From Hamadaea sp. (GTDB lineage Bacteria; Actinomycetota; Actinomycetes; Mycobacteriales; Micromonosporaceae), in NCBI RefSeq assembly GCF_013362815.1, contig NZ_JABFVK010000004.1:87216-151215 (forward strand): a DNA stretch of 64,000 nucleotides. Direction: 5' to 3'. Position numbers and translations under genes: made by a program. This document shows, one piece after another, positions 8,442 to 16,671 of the stretch (position 1 is the first letter of the stretch; each line of letters starts with the position of its first letter). The notes under the pieces were generated by a model that saw nothing but the letters and a program-made list of their open reading frames with translations, made no database searches and was not told the DNA's origin.

Positions 8442-9431
8442 ATGCGAAGAGCGAGTGGCGCGATGTTCGGGCTTGCCCTCGGCGATGCGCTGGGCAAGCC
8501 CACGGAATTCATGCGGTACGCGGAGATCAGCGCGCGATTCGGGCCAGGGGGTCCGGCCGAGCCGGACGGCGAGCCGGCCCTGGTCACGGACGATACGCAG
8601 ATGACCCTGGCCGTGGCCGAGGCACTGCTGGAGGCCGAGGTCCTCGACGCTGCGACCCTGGAACCGTTGTGGCGCAAGCGTTTCATGGACTGGGCGGTGA
8701 GCCCGGAGAACAACCGCGCCCCCGGCATGACCTGTCTGCGCGCGATCGAGCGGCTGGCCGACGGACGGCCGTGGATCGCCGCGACCGAGGCCGGTTCCAA
8801 GGGCTGTGGCGCGAACATGCGGGTTGCGCCGGTCGGCCTGGTGCCCGGCGTGGCCGACGCGGACCGGGCCGGGATGGCGCAGTTGCAGGCGGCCCTGACG
8901 CACGGACACCCGACCGCGCTGGCGGCCAGCGACCTGACGGCTTTCGCCGTGCATTGGCTGCGCGACGGCCTCGCTCCGCCCGACCTCCCGGCCAGGTTGC
9001 GGCAGCGCTGCGCCGACCAGCGCCGCGTCTACCACCACGACTGGCTGGGCGACCTCTGGCAGCGGCCCGGTGAGACGACGCCCGAGGAGTTCATCGCGCG
9101 CGGCTGGGACGAATGCGCCGCCGTCGTCGACCGGTTGGACGCCGCGTTGTCGATCGGCGATCGCGTCTCCGACCCGTGCCTCGCGACCGGGGAAGGCTGG
9201 ATCGCCGAAGAAGCGCTCGCCACCGGCCTGCTCTGCTTCCTCCTGTACGCCGACGACCCGGTCGCGGCCCTCCGTCGCGGGGCGATGACCTCCGGAGACT
9301 CCGACTCGATCGCGTCGCTCGCCGGTGCGTTCGCTGGAGCGGCGTACGGGCTGGCCGCCTGGCCTGCGGATTGGGTCCGCCGCATCGAGTACGCCGCCGA
9401 CCTGGAGCGGATCGGCCGCACCTGGGACTGA
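8442..9431 (+). CDS. ADP-ribosylglycohydrolase family protein
   Basis: 329 residues of the ADP-ribosylhydrolase (ARH/DraG) fold. The first metal-binding motif is TDDTQM (residues 49-54) and the C-terminal one is DSDS (286-289). These bind the two Mg ions needed to cleave ADP-ribose from protein or other adducts. N-terminal GLALGDALGKPTEF is also typical. It follows the terminator-like hairpin of the secreted protein and is probably a separate unit. The natural substrate is unknown; no ADP-ribosyltransferase gene is visible nearby. Confidence 0.9.
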   Translation: MRRASGAMFGLALGDALGKPTEFMRYAEISARFGPGGPAEPDGEPALVTDDTQMTLAVAEALLEAEVLDAATLEPLWRKRFMDWAVSPENNRAPGMTCLRAIERLADGRPWIAATEAGSKGCGANMRVAPVGLVPGVADADRAGMAQLQAALTHGHPTALAASDLTAFAVHWLRDGLAPPDLPARLRQRCADQRRVYHHDWLGDLWQRPGETTPEEFIARGWDECAAVVDRLDAALSIGDRVSDPCLATGEGWIAEEALATGLLCFLLYADDPVAALRRGAMTSGDSDSIASLAGAFAGAAYGLAAWPADWVRRIEYAADLERIGRTWD

Positions 9432-9508
9432 TCGTTCTGCCGCCAGGTGTCGTCTGCCGCTTCGCTCGTTCGACGTATGGGTGACGTTCTCAAGTGAGGA
9501 GTTTCGAG

Positions 9509-9937
9509 ATGCGAGTAATGGTGATCATCAAGTCCGACGAGAACGCCGAGGCAGGCGTACTGCCCGGTGACGAGGTCGTCGGCGCCATGGTCAAGTACAA
9601 CGAGGAACTGATCAAGGCTGGGGTGATGCTCGCCGGCGAAGGATTGCACCCCAGCGTCAAAGGTGCGCGGGTGACCTTCAAGGCCGGCAAGGCCACCGTC
9701 GTCGACGGCCCGTTCGCCGAGGCCAAGGAGCTGATCGCGGGCTTCTGGCTGTGGCAGGTCAAGTCGATGGACGAGGCCATCGAATGGGTCAAGCGGATGC
9801 CCGCCTCGCAGGGCACCTCCGACGATCAGGTCGCGGAGATCGAGATCCGGCAGGTCTTCGAGAACGAGGAATTCGAGGGGCAGATCGACCCGGAGCTCCA
9901 AGCTCAGGACGCGCGGCAACGTAGCGGCTTGCAGTGA
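9509..9937 (+). CDS. YciI/DGPF-domain protein
   Basis: 142 residues with the DGPF signature (VVDGPFAEAKELIAGFWLW) of the YCII-related family. The ATG at 9509 has a strong GAGGAG ribosome site at 9496-9501. It sits 27 bp upstream of an ECF sigma factor gene with a long C-terminal extension. This pairing is characteristic of ECF42 sigma factors, whose conserved partners are DGPF proteins. Its molecular role is unknown. Confidence 0.9.
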   Translation: MRVMVIIKSDENAEAGVLPGDEVVGAMVKYNEELIKAGVMLAGEGLHPSVKGARVTFKAGKATVVDGPFAEAKELIAGFWLWQVKSMDEAIEWVKRMPASQGTSDDQVAEIEIRQVFENEEFEGQIDPELQAQDARQRSGLQ

Positions 9938-9964
9938 CGGCGGCCCGGCTGCTCTGATAGGGCG

Positions 9965-11218
9965 GTGTCGGCAGCGCATCGGGCAGTGGACGCCGTCTGG
10001 CGGATCGAGTCCGCCCGGATCATCGCCGGGCTTGCCCGAGTCGTCCGCGACGTCGGGCTGGCCGAGGAACTCGCTCAAGATGCGATGGTCGCCGCGCTCG
10101 AACAATGGCCTGAGTCAGGCGTACCGGATAACCCGGGCGCCTGGCTCATGCTCATCGCCAAGCGCCGCGCGGTCGACTATCTGCGGCGGCAGGAGACGCT
10201 GACCCGCAAGGTCGCCGAGTTGGGCCGCGATCTCGACGACCACGAGGAGTCGTTCGAGGCCGAAGTCGACGCCGCGCTCGACGACGACATCGGCGACAAC
10301 CTGCTCAGCCTGGTCTTCACCGCCTGCCATCCGGTGCTGTCCCCGGAGGCTCGGGTGGCCCTGACCCTGCGACTGCTGGGCGGGCTCACCACGGAGGAGA
10401 TCGCGCGGGCGTACCTGGTTCCGGAGACGACCGTGGCGCAGCGCATCACCCGGGCGAAGAAGACGCTGGCGCAGAAGCAGATCCCGTTCGAGACGCCCGG
10501 TGGCGCCGAGCTGAGCGACCGCCTGCCCTCAGTCCTCGAAGTCGTGTACGCCATCTTCAACGAGGGCTACGCCGCAACTGCGGGGGAGAGCTGGATCCGC
10601 CCGACACTGTGCGAGGAGGCGCTGCGTCTCGGCCGCATCCTGGCCGAACTCGTCCCGCGCGAACCTGAGGTGCACGGCCTGGTCGCGTTGATGGAGATCC
10701 AAGCCTCCCGGCTACGCGCCCGCGTCGGCCGCGACGGCCGTCCCGTGCTGCTGCTCGACCAGAACCGGGTCCTCTGGGACCGCATCCTGATCCGCCGCGG
10801 TCTCGCCGCCCTCGACCGCGCCTTCTCGATCGGCGAGCCAGTCGGCCCGTACACGCTGCAAGCCGCCATCGCCGCCTGCCACGCCCGCGCAGTGACCGCC
10901 GAAGACACCGACTGGGCGCAGATGGTGCGCCTCTACGAACTGCTCGGCGAACTGACCCCCTCCCCGGTGATCGAGCTCAACCGGGCGGTCGCCGTCGGCA
11001 TGGCCAGCGGGCCGGAAGCCGCGCTCAAGCTGGTCGACGCGCTCGCCGACGACCCGGCGCTCTCGGCGTACCACCTGCTGCCGAGTGTGCGCGGCGACCT
11101 CCTGGCCAAACTCGGCCGCACCGCCGAAGCCCGCGCCGAGTTCGACCGCGCCGCTTCGCTGACCCGCAACGAGTCCGAGCGCGTCCTGCTGCTTGAGCGA
11201 GCCCGCTCCCTACCTTGA
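9965..11218 (+). CDS. ECF42-type RNA polymerase sigma factor with C-terminal TPR-like extension
   Basis: 417 residues starting at GTG 9965. Region 2 occupies about residues 10-75 (VRDVGLAEELAQDAMVAALE; WLMLIAKRRAVDYLRR). Region 4 is at about 105-165 (LTLRLLGGLTTEEIARAYLV). A 240-residue helical extension contains YAIFNEGYAA, LALL-like and HAR/NRAVAV motifs characteristic of the ECF42 group. No anti-sigma gene is adjacent. In ECF42 the extension itself is believed to control activity, and the upstream DGPF gene is a conserved target or partner. Confidence 0.9.
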   Translation: MSAAHRAVDAVWRIESARIIAGLARVVRDVGLAEELAQDAMVAALEQWPESGVPDNPGAWLMLIAKRRAVDYLRRQETLTRKVAELGRDLDDHEESFEAEVDAALDDDIGDNLLSLVFTACHPVLSPEARVALTLRLLGGLTTEEIARAYLVPETTVAQRITRAKKTLAQKQIPFETPGGAELSDRLPSVLEVVYAIFNEGYAATAGESWIRPTLCEEALRLGRILAELVPREPEVHGLVALMEIQASRLRARVGRDGRPVLLLDQNRVLWDRILIRRGLAALDRAFSIGEPVGPYTLQAAIAACHARAVTAEDTDWAQMVRLYELLGELTPSPVIELNRAVAVGMASGPEAALKLVDALADDPALSAYHLLPSVRGDLLAKLGRTAEARAEFDRAASLTRNESERVLLLERARSLP

Positions 11219-11252
11219 CCGGTACGCGAACAGCAGTGCCATACTCGCGCTC

Positions 11253-11648
11253 ATGGGAACCTGGGACGCCGGACCGTACGACAACGACGACGCCTCCGAC
11301 TGGCTGGAAGACCTCTTCGAAGCCGACCCCGCCGAATGGTCGGACATCATCGCCGAGACCCTGACGGCTGTCGTCGACTGGGACGACTACCTCGAATACC
11401 CGGAAGCCGCCGAAGCAGTGGCGGCCGCCGCCGTCGTCGCCTCCCAACTGCCCGGCATGGAGGCGTACGCCCCGGAGATGTTCGCCGACGACGAGGAGCT
11501 CGACTTCCCCGAATCACTCCGCGACCTCGCCGTACGCGCCCTGGACCGGATCGTCGGCGACGAGTCGGAATGGCGCGAGCTCTGGGACGGCAACGGCGAC
11601 GAAGCCGTCGACGTCGTACGCGAACTCCGCACCGCCCTCGCCGGCTAA
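11253..11648 (+). CDS. DUF4259 domain protein
   Basis: 131 residues beginning MGTWDAGPYDNDDASDWLED, the hallmark of DUF4259. The ATG at 11253 is chosen over the longer frame from 11193 because the family starts here. It is acidic and predicted to be a soluble cytoplasmic protein. Function unknown; it is a common stand-alone gene in actinomycetes. Confidence 0.85.
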   Translation: MGTWDAGPYDNDDASDWLEDLFEADPAEWSDIIAETLTAVVDWDDYLEYPEAAEAVAAAAVVASQLPGMEAYAPEMFADDEELDFPESLRDLAVRALDRIVGDESEWRELWDGNGDEAVDVVRELRTALAG

Positions 11649-11649
11649 C

Positions 11650-11916
11650 TCACACTTCTACGGCCGACCAGCCGGTCCGGGACGCTCCACCGAGGCGCTC
11701 GGCGCTCACCAACGCCTCGACCGCGTCGGCGCTCTCGGCGAGGACTACGCCGTCGGGCGTGCTCTCGGCGTACAAGCGGATCTCGAAGATCTCGCCGACG
11801 GCCTCGATCCCGACCCACGAACCCGACGCGACCACCTGCTGGATCGGAACCCCGCGCCGCAACGCTCCCACCGCCTCGCCCGGCGTCATCCCCACGGCCA
11901 TGGGGCTATCTTTCAC
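11650..11916 (-). CDS. Small hypothetical protein
   Basis: 88 residues from GTG 11916 (or 83 from ATG 11901). It is convergent to the DUF4259 gene, whose stop lies immediately beyond its own. The composition is soluble with alternating hydrophobic residues (FEIRLYAESTPDGVVLAESADAVEALV), suggesting a small alpha/beta fold. Codon bias is like the neighbours. No family is recognised. Confidence 0.6.
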   Translation of the reverse strand: MKDSPMAVGMTPGEAVGALRRGVPIQQVVASGSWVGIEAVGEIFEIRLYAESTPDGVVLAESADAVEALVSAERLGGASRTGWSAVEV

Positions 11917-11967
11917 CCTCCTGATGTCGTCAGCGGCCCCTCACGACACCACCAGGGCGAAACATCG

Positions 11968-12340
11968 TCATGAGACCAGCCGTCGAACTTCGTCCGCAAA
12001 GTTCGTCGTACCGGCGTTCTCTAGCGCAATGAGCAGGCCGTGCAGAGTCGTAGGCTCGCGCTTGTAGCGCTCAGCTTGCGCAGTCAGGACTCAGCCGCGC
12101 CTACCTTGACCGCTGCCGCGCGTACGTGGCGATCCGTTTCATCGCAGGTCATCGAGGAGATGAGTGGCTCGTGACCGGTGCGGATGTGGCACCTTCGCGG
12201 ACAAGAACGCGATGAAGCTCGTCGAGGATCTGAGGAGACCAATGTGGTCGATACAAATCGGCGGCAGCGAGTCTGAGCAGACTGTCGCGTAGGTACATGG
12301 GAAAGAGGACGCACGTGTCGAGGAGGACCGAGAGTGTCAT
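11968..12340 (-). pseudogene. Decayed PIN-domain (VapC-like) toxin
   Basis: The ATG at 12340 starts a normal PIN N-terminus (MTLSVLLDTCVLFPMYLRDS, with the first catalytic Asp in LLDTC) that runs to about residue 48. The frame then breaks. A second PIN block, DETDRHVRAAAVKVGA, appears in another frame around 12100-12160. A family-like C-terminus (RYKREPTTLHGLL through EVRRLVS) appears in a third frame at 11968-12078. At least two frameshifts and probable internal loss make it non-functional. It sits 6 bp downstream of an intact HTH antitoxin gene, the usual toxin-antitoxin order. Confidence 0.8.
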
Positions 12341-12346
12341 CGTCGA

Positions 12347-12808
12347 TCACCGGGTCCGCGTGGGGCCTGCGGACTTGCGATAGCCGTCAGCTTCCTCGGA
12401 AGCTTCGATCAGCTCGTCCAGTGCTGCCTCACGAGCTGAACGTCGGTTCTCTTGGAAGGCGAGGACATCGCGGAGCCGGACGCGACGGTGGCGCCCCGGC
12501 TGTTCAAACGGGATGAGTCCCTCATCGAGCATCTTGACGAGCGTGGGGCGGGATACCCCCAGCAAGTCGGCCGCTTCCTGGGTCGTCAGGCGCTGATTGT
12601 GGGGTGCGATCGTGACAGCCTGACCGCGAGCCATCGCCTGGACCACTTCGCGGAGGACCTCGTACACCGGGGTTGGGAGCCGAAGTCTCGCACCGTCCGG
12701 TCCCACGAGCTCCGCCGACCGGCCGGAGCCGAGCCGGCGAAGCATGTCGAGCAGCTCGTCGAGCGGTTCAGTAGGCGGAAGGACGGTGAGATCAGGTACG
12801 GCGATCAT
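12347..12808 (-). CDS. Excisionase-type HTH protein, probable antitoxin of a PIN toxin
   Basis: 153 residues from ATG 12808. A central MerR/excisionase-like HTH reads LTTQEAADLLGVSRPTLVKM, followed by a wing (GLIPFEQPGRHRRVRLRDVL). The C-terminal helical tail probably binds the toxin. The gene directly precedes the decayed PIN gene, so it is the surviving antitoxin half. A longer frame reaches 13027 but overlaps the small gene at 12864-13019. The upstream run with repeated TTTCG units (about 12826-12846) could be an autoregulatory site. Confidence 0.82.
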   Translation of the reverse strand: MIAVPDLTVLPPTEPLDELLDMLRRLGSGRSAELVGPDGARLRLPTPVYEVLREVVQAMARGQAVTIAPHNQRLTTQEAADLLGVSRPTLVKMLDEGLIPFEQPGRHRRVRLRDVLAFQENRRSAREAALDELIEASEEADGYRKSAGPTRTR

Positions 12809-12863
12809 CACGCCGCTAGCGTACGCCAATTCGAAAGAAACGAAAGGTTCTCCATAGGTTATG

Positions 12864-13019
12864 TCACTGCTTCGCCACCCAGTAGACCTGCTTGTGGCCC
12901 CGTGACTCCAGTTCGGCCGCTTGCGCGTCAGCTGCCTCGCGCGAAGCGTGACGGGCGACCTCGTACCGATTCCCGTTGTCGTCCTGCCGCCACACGACCC
13001 AGATCGTCTCCTCGGCCAT
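12864..13019 (-). CDS. Small conserved hypothetical protein (SPOR-like)
   Basis: 51 residues from ATG 13019: MAEETIWVVWRQDDNGNRYE and then a helix ending in YWVAKQ. This short beta-alpha-beta pattern is widespread in actinobacteria, often annotated as SPOR-domain-like or hypothetical. It overlaps nothing and is convergent to none; it lies between the HD gene and the antitoxin gene on the same strand. Function unknown. Confidence 0.7.
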   Translation of the reverse strand: MAEETIWVVWRQDDNGNRYEVARHASREAADAQAAELESRGHKQVYWVAKQ

Positions 13020-13027
13020 GTGACCAT

Positions 13028-13627
13028 CTAAGCGGATGCCCGCCATGCTTGCCCGCCCGCGATCGGCTGAGCGACTCGCTCCACGCGGTCGATCGCGGCT
13101 AGCAGCGTCGGTCGAGCCCTCACCCAGAAACGGGTAACGAGGCGTTCGGGGCCGTAGCGCTCGCCGATCTCATCCAGCCGCGTAGTCACCTCAATCGGGG
13201 TGCCGTCGGGCGTAGTGGTCATATCGGCGTACCACAGCGCATCGGCAGTGATGGAGTGCTCCTGCTCGAACTCCGCGACCAGAGCCCCAGCCAACCCCCG
13301 CTCCTCCGCCTCGAAGAGGGCACAGGAGTGGTACGCAACCAGCGCAGCGAGGCGGGGAGACTGGCCCTGTTGGAGGAGCCACCGAGCACCATCCAGGGAA
13401 TGAAAGCCGGTGTGCGCGATGTTCGGCGCGTACCCGATGTCATGTAGCCAGGCAGCGGCGATGAGCAAGTCGCGGACCTTCTCTGGGACCACCCGGGCGA
13501 TCTCGCGGGCTTTTGCCGCTACGCCCTGTACATCTTGCCAACGCCTAGGTAAGGAGGCCGCCAACTCCTGCGCGGCATGTCCCGACGCCAATTCGACCAG
13601 TTCAGGCACGTGCGGGAGCCTATACAC
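13028..13627 (-). CDS. HD-domain metal-dependent phosphohydrolase-like protein
   Basis: 199 residues from GTG 13627 (VYRLPHVPELVELASGHAAQ). The frame extends further, but that part overlaps a divergent gene. The HD signature is AAWLHDIGYAPNIAHTGFHS, with a later conserved WYADMTTTPDG segment. HD proteins hydrolyse nucleotides or phosphoesters using a bound divalent metal; the substrate cannot be predicted. It is divergent from the DUF7660 gene 84 bp away. Confidence 0.82.
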   Translation of the reverse strand: MYRLPHVPELVELASGHAAQELAASLPRRWQDVQGVAAKAREIARVVPEKVRDLLIAAAWLHDIGYAPNIAHTGFHSLDGARWLLQQGQSPRLAALVAYHSCALFEAEERGLAGALVAEFEQEHSITADALWYADMTTTPDGTPIEVTTRLDEIGERYGPERLVTRFWVRARPTLLAAIDRVERVAQPIAGGQAWRASA

Positions 13628-13711
13628 GCTGCCAGAACTCCCGCTACGGACGGCTACGGAGCCCAAGTCGTCCCAAGTCGTCCTTCCGTGGCGACCCGGG
13701 ACAATGTCGGC

Positions 13712-13990
13712 GTGGATGCCTACAGCCGATTTGCCGATGTTCCCGAAGACCAACTCCAACAAGTCGGCTCGAATGCCGACGCAGCGAAGATCGTCGCGCT
13801 CATGGAGGCTGACCTCCGAGCGCACCCGAATGCCTGGGAGAACACAGACCTGGCAACGTTCCTCGGCGCTCTGGCCCGCTGCATCGATGCACAGCCGCAG
13901 CTCTACGGCAACCTTGGACAGAGCTACCCGGCGATCCCCTCTTGGAAGCAGTTCGCCGAAGCCCTTGTCGCGGCGACTGGCTACGAATAG
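13712..13990 (+). CDS. DUF7660-like protein
   Basis: 92 residues from GTG 13712. The family-type pattern is visible: PNAWENTDLATFLGALARCI in the middle, and PAIPSWKQFAEALVAATGYE at the C-terminus. These acidic small proteins are scattered through bacterial accessory regions, often near toxin or immunity genes. Function unknown. Upstream in-frame sequence overlaps the HD gene and is unlikely to be coding. Confidence 0.65.
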   Translation: MDAYSRFADVPEDQLQQVGSNADAAKIVALMEADLRAHPNAWENTDLATFLGALARCIDAQPQLYGNLGQSYPAIPSWKQFAEALVAATGYE

Positions 13991-14116
13991 CCAAGTCAAC
14001 TAGGCCCCCGCCAACGGTCACGCGGACGGAATCGCCTGACGTGCCCGTCCCAGGTGATGGTTTCCGCAAGGGAATCTGCTCGCTAGCCCGCGGGACGCGT
14101 TGCTACGGTCGCCGCC

Positions 14117-14494
14117 ATGCATAGCCTGCCCAGCGTCGACCGGGCCGACGTTCGCAAGACTGACGACAGCTCTGCCCTGATCCTGTCCGCAGGTGGGTTG
14201 CACGTCGTGATGATCCGTGTCCGCTACGACGGCAGGTGGAATGACGTGGAAGAGGTGATTAACAGCTCTGGTGACGTAGCCACTGGGGCGGTGAACGCCT
14301 GGACCCTCATTGGTCGAGTACTGTCGCTGGAGTTGAACCGCGAGGCAGCGGTGAAGCTGCGGTTTCCGCGTGACTACCGTGTGGACCTCGCCTTGTCTGG
14401 CGACCAACTCAATCTGGTTCGGACCAGCCTTCTGGAGATTCTGTCTACGGCCTGCTTCGTCGTAGAAACGCCAGAGGGCCGCGTCACGAGCTGA
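14117..14494 (+). CDS. Hypothetical protein
   Basis: 125 residues from ATG 14117. The local G+C is about 57 percent, clearly below the roughly 70 percent of the window, and the codon choice is relaxed. It contains an alternating hydrophobic core (ALILSAGGLHVVMIRVRYDG) and a C-terminal FVVETPEGR. No family is recognised. The composition suggests acquired DNA together with the neighbouring Fic gene. Confidence 0.6.
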   Translation: MHSLPSVDRADVRKTDDSSALILSAGGLHVVMIRVRYDGRWNDVEEVINSSGDVATGAVNAWTLIGRVLSLELNREAAVKLRFPRDYRVDLALSGDQLNLVRTSLLEILSTACFVVETPEGRVTS

Positions 14495-14780
14495 GCTCGG
14501 AGGTCGGGCCGTGGAGTTCCGCACCCCTCAAGCATCTGCTGGTAGCTGGCACAAGATAGGGCGGAGAGTCCTGGTGAGAACTTTCTTTACGTCTTCAAGG
14601 CGGCCCTGACGGGCCGCACGCGCCGTCGCCAAAGGGGCCGGGCCAAGGCCCGCCGCTTCGCCGGGACGGGACCAGGGCCTGGGGGCCCTGGCCCGCCCGG
14701 CGGCGGTGATAGCCCCGCGACGGCGCGACGGACTAAGAGCAGGGCCTGCGGCGCGAATCCCCCGACAACAGGATGGGCGG

Positions 14781-14922
14781 CAATCCCGTCACCACCGACC
14801 CAGGCAGAGCCGACCCGGAACCTGCCCTCCTGGTCAAGGTCGTTCTGCAAGTGTGGAGCTCCACCTTGACCAGGAGGGCAGAACCCGGGACCACGGAGTG
14901 TGGGTCGACGGCGACGGGATGG
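14781..14922. repeat. Large compound inverted repeat
   Basis: A 142 bp hairpin-forming unit. The inner arms are perfect over 19 bp (14822-14840 with 14863-14881). The outer arms (about 14781-14802 and 14901-14922) pair with a few mismatches. It fills the 450 bp gap between the hypothetical gene (ends 14494) and the Fic gene (ends 14944, minus strand). No transposase is present; it resembles a miniature inverted-repeat element or a bidirectional terminator. The rest of the gap, 14495-14780, is GC-rich and shows no credible gene. Confidence 0.7.
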
Positions 14923-14943
14923 CTACGCTTGTCAAGGCGAGGT

Positions 14944-16116
14944 TTACGCCTGGTAAATCTCCATGACTTCGCGGGCGACAAATAAGCGGCCGTACTTCTT
15001 TCCGGTCCATTCCACGATGAGGCCAAGCTTCACAAGTTTTGGAATCACCTGGTTGACCGCGACGTAGGTGACTTCGTAGCGTTTCGCCGCGTCCGTAACG
15101 GACAGCATCGGATAACCGATCAGGTCTTCGGTGATCTTTTCGGCTACGCCCCGCACCTTTGCCTCTCGCAATGTGGCTAGGGCTTGGTCTCGCCAGTCAT
15201 GAAGACGATCAATCTTCTGCACGGCTGTGGTGGCCTGGACTCGTACGGCTTCGCAGAAGAACTGGATCCAGTCGTCGAAGCGACCCGTGATGCTGCATTG
15301 GAGTAGGTGGTTCTGGTACGCCTCACGTTCCCGTTCTAGCCACGGAGACAAGTTGAGTACCGGAAGCCGCATCTCTCCCGCCCGTGCGAGCTGAAGCACA
15401 CAGACCAGGCGACCGAGGCGTCCGTTACCGTCGTTGAACGGGTGAAGGGATTCGAACTGATAGTGACCAAGTGCCATCTTGACCACAAGAGGGATGGAGT
15501 TATCACGGTTGATCCAGTCAATCCAGGCGTCAACCCCGCTGCGTAGTTGATCGCCGGGCGGTGGGGGAACGAACCGCGCGTCAGAAACCCTTCGGCCGCT
15601 ACTGCCGATGAAGACCTGTTTGGTCCGGAGGTGGCCGGCATCCGGCCCATCACCGGGTGTCCCAGCGATGAGAATCTTTTGAAGGCTCTCCAGCATGGCC
15701 ACGGTGATCGGGTAGGTCTGGATCCACTCAAATGCAGTCTCGGCCGTTCTGACGTAGTTTCGAACCTCTGCCACTGCCGCGCCGACGGTGCTCGTTCCGG
15801 CGAAGTCCGCTTCTAGAACTTCATCCAGTGCCGCGTAGGTTCCTTCAAGCGCTGACGTGCTCACTGCCTCGCGGCGGATCGCGGGGCGAACCAGCAGGTA
15901 CGGGTTAGGCAGCCGGAAGGCCGCTTGATCAAGGCGAGCGATCGCGGCGGAAGCCTCAGCTACCAGCTTGTATGTCTCCTGGTTTAGGTCGAGCAGGTCT
16001 GGCAACGGGTCGGGTATGAACGCGAAATGGTCGAAATCTTCGCCAAACCTGCCGTCCGTACCGGTAATGCGGACAAGCCTGCCGACCGGCGTCTTGCTGA
16101 AGGCACCAATATCCAC
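14944..16116 (-). CDS. Fic-family protein AMPylase with N-terminal inhibitory motif and C-terminal wHTH
   Basis: 390 residues from GTG 16116. The canonical catalytic motif HPFNDGNGRLGR is at residues 225-236 (catalytic His225). An N-terminal inhibitory motif of the S/T-x3-E-G/N type, TSALEG, is at 87-92, so this is a class II (self-inhibited) Fic protein with inhibitory Glu91. A C-terminal winged-helix region (SVTDAAKRYEVTYVAVNQVI) is typical of Fic/DUF4172-like regulators. It should transfer AMP from ATP to a target protein hydroxyl. Two operator-like palindromes lie just upstream (16143-16243), suggesting autoregulation through the wHTH. G+C is lower than the core genome. Confidence 0.93.
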   Translation of the reverse strand: MDIGAFSKTPVGRLVRITGTDGRFGEDFDHFAFIPDPLPDLLDLNQETYKLVAEASAAIARLDQAAFRLPNPYLLVRPAIRREAVSTSALEGTYAALDEVLEADFAGTSTVGAAVAEVRNYVRTAETAFEWIQTYPITVAMLESLQKILIAGTPGDGPDAGHLRTKQVFIGSSGRRVSDARFVPPPPGDQLRSGVDAWIDWINRDNSIPLVVKMALGHYQFESLHPFNDGNGRLGRLVCVLQLARAGEMRLPVLNLSPWLEREREAYQNHLLQCSITGRFDDWIQFFCEAVRVQATTAVQKIDRLHDWRDQALATLREAKVRGVAEKITEDLIGYPMLSVTDAAKRYEVTYVAVNQVIPKLVKLGLIVEWTGKKYGRLFVAREVMEIYQA

Positions 16117-16142
16117 GGCTTCTAAACTATCATCCCGTAAAC

Positions 16143-16243
16143 TTTAAATCTGGTCCGCAGATCTAAACCAGAACGCAGAAGCCTGCTCGCAAATGAAACT
16201 AGGAAGCGAGCCGGTTTAAATCTGCCGACGAGATTTAAACCGG
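16143..16243. promoter_or_regulatory. Paired operator-like palindromes upstream of fic
   Basis: Two matching palindromes, TTTAAATCT-N7-AGATYTAAA. The first is at 16143-16167 (one mismatch between arms). The second is at 16211-16243, where the arms extend to 13 perfect bp including CCGG. Centres are 72 bp apart, close to seven helical turns. The first lies 27 bp before the fic GTG, over the likely promoter. The spacing and identical half-sites point to a dimeric regulator, plausibly the Fic wHTH itself. Confidence 0.65.
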
Positions 16244-16350
16244 TCCGGATCTCATAACGCCCGTCGTCAACCCTGCGAAAACTACGACCAGTTATCTCGC
16301 GTCGCCTAACAGCCCAGCTCTACGATTTATCGATATAAGTCGATTTCGCG

Positions 16351-16415
16351 CCGGGTATACGCTCCGTTGTGGCGAAGCCATGCTGTGCACCGAAGGCAAC
16401 GGAGCGTATACCCGG
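16351..16415. repeat. Perfect 19 bp inverted repeat with 27 nt loop
   Basis: Arms at 16351-16369 and 16397-16415 are perfectly complementary and contain GGGTATACGCTCCGTTG. The element lies in the gene-free 600 bp between fic and rnpB. It could be a terminator, a recombination site or a protein-binding hairpin. No U-tract is present. Confidence 0.7.
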
Positions 16416-16596
16416 TGCGCGCGCGCGAAACTAGTCTCTTCCTTCATGCTTCGCAATCCCTGGGCCCAGACGACCAGCCCTCCGTTGTCACCAGATGCCA
16501 CAACTGGCCGATGATCGCCTGGGCTGTAGCGGGTAGAGGAGTTTGTCCGCCTTGCGGTCCTCATGCCGGGCACCATCAAATCTTTGGCTCTGTGTC

Positions 16597-16671
16597 GGGC
16601 CGTCTCTGGGCCGTCTGGGCCGTCATCGGGCCGCGAAACGGCGACCAACGACAACCAACGAGAACCAAGAA
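16597..16671. repeat. Short tandem repeats downstream of rnpB
   Basis: GGGCCGTC occurs three times plus a partial copy at 16597-16632. It is followed by a 10 bp ACCAACGA-type tandem repeat (three copies) at 16642-16671. The stretch 16244-16723 otherwise shows no convincing gene; open frames there lack start sites and family features. Such iterons next to a structured RNA gene may mark an old integration site. Confidence 0.5.

Noticed and set aside
13577..13711. Upstream extension of the DUF7660 gene
   Set aside because: Overlaps the HD gene and lacks family similarity; GTG 13712 fits better.
16292..16654. 120-codon minus-strand frame between fic and rnpB
   Set aside because: Spans the 19 bp inverted repeat and iterons, has no ribosome site and no protein-like pattern.
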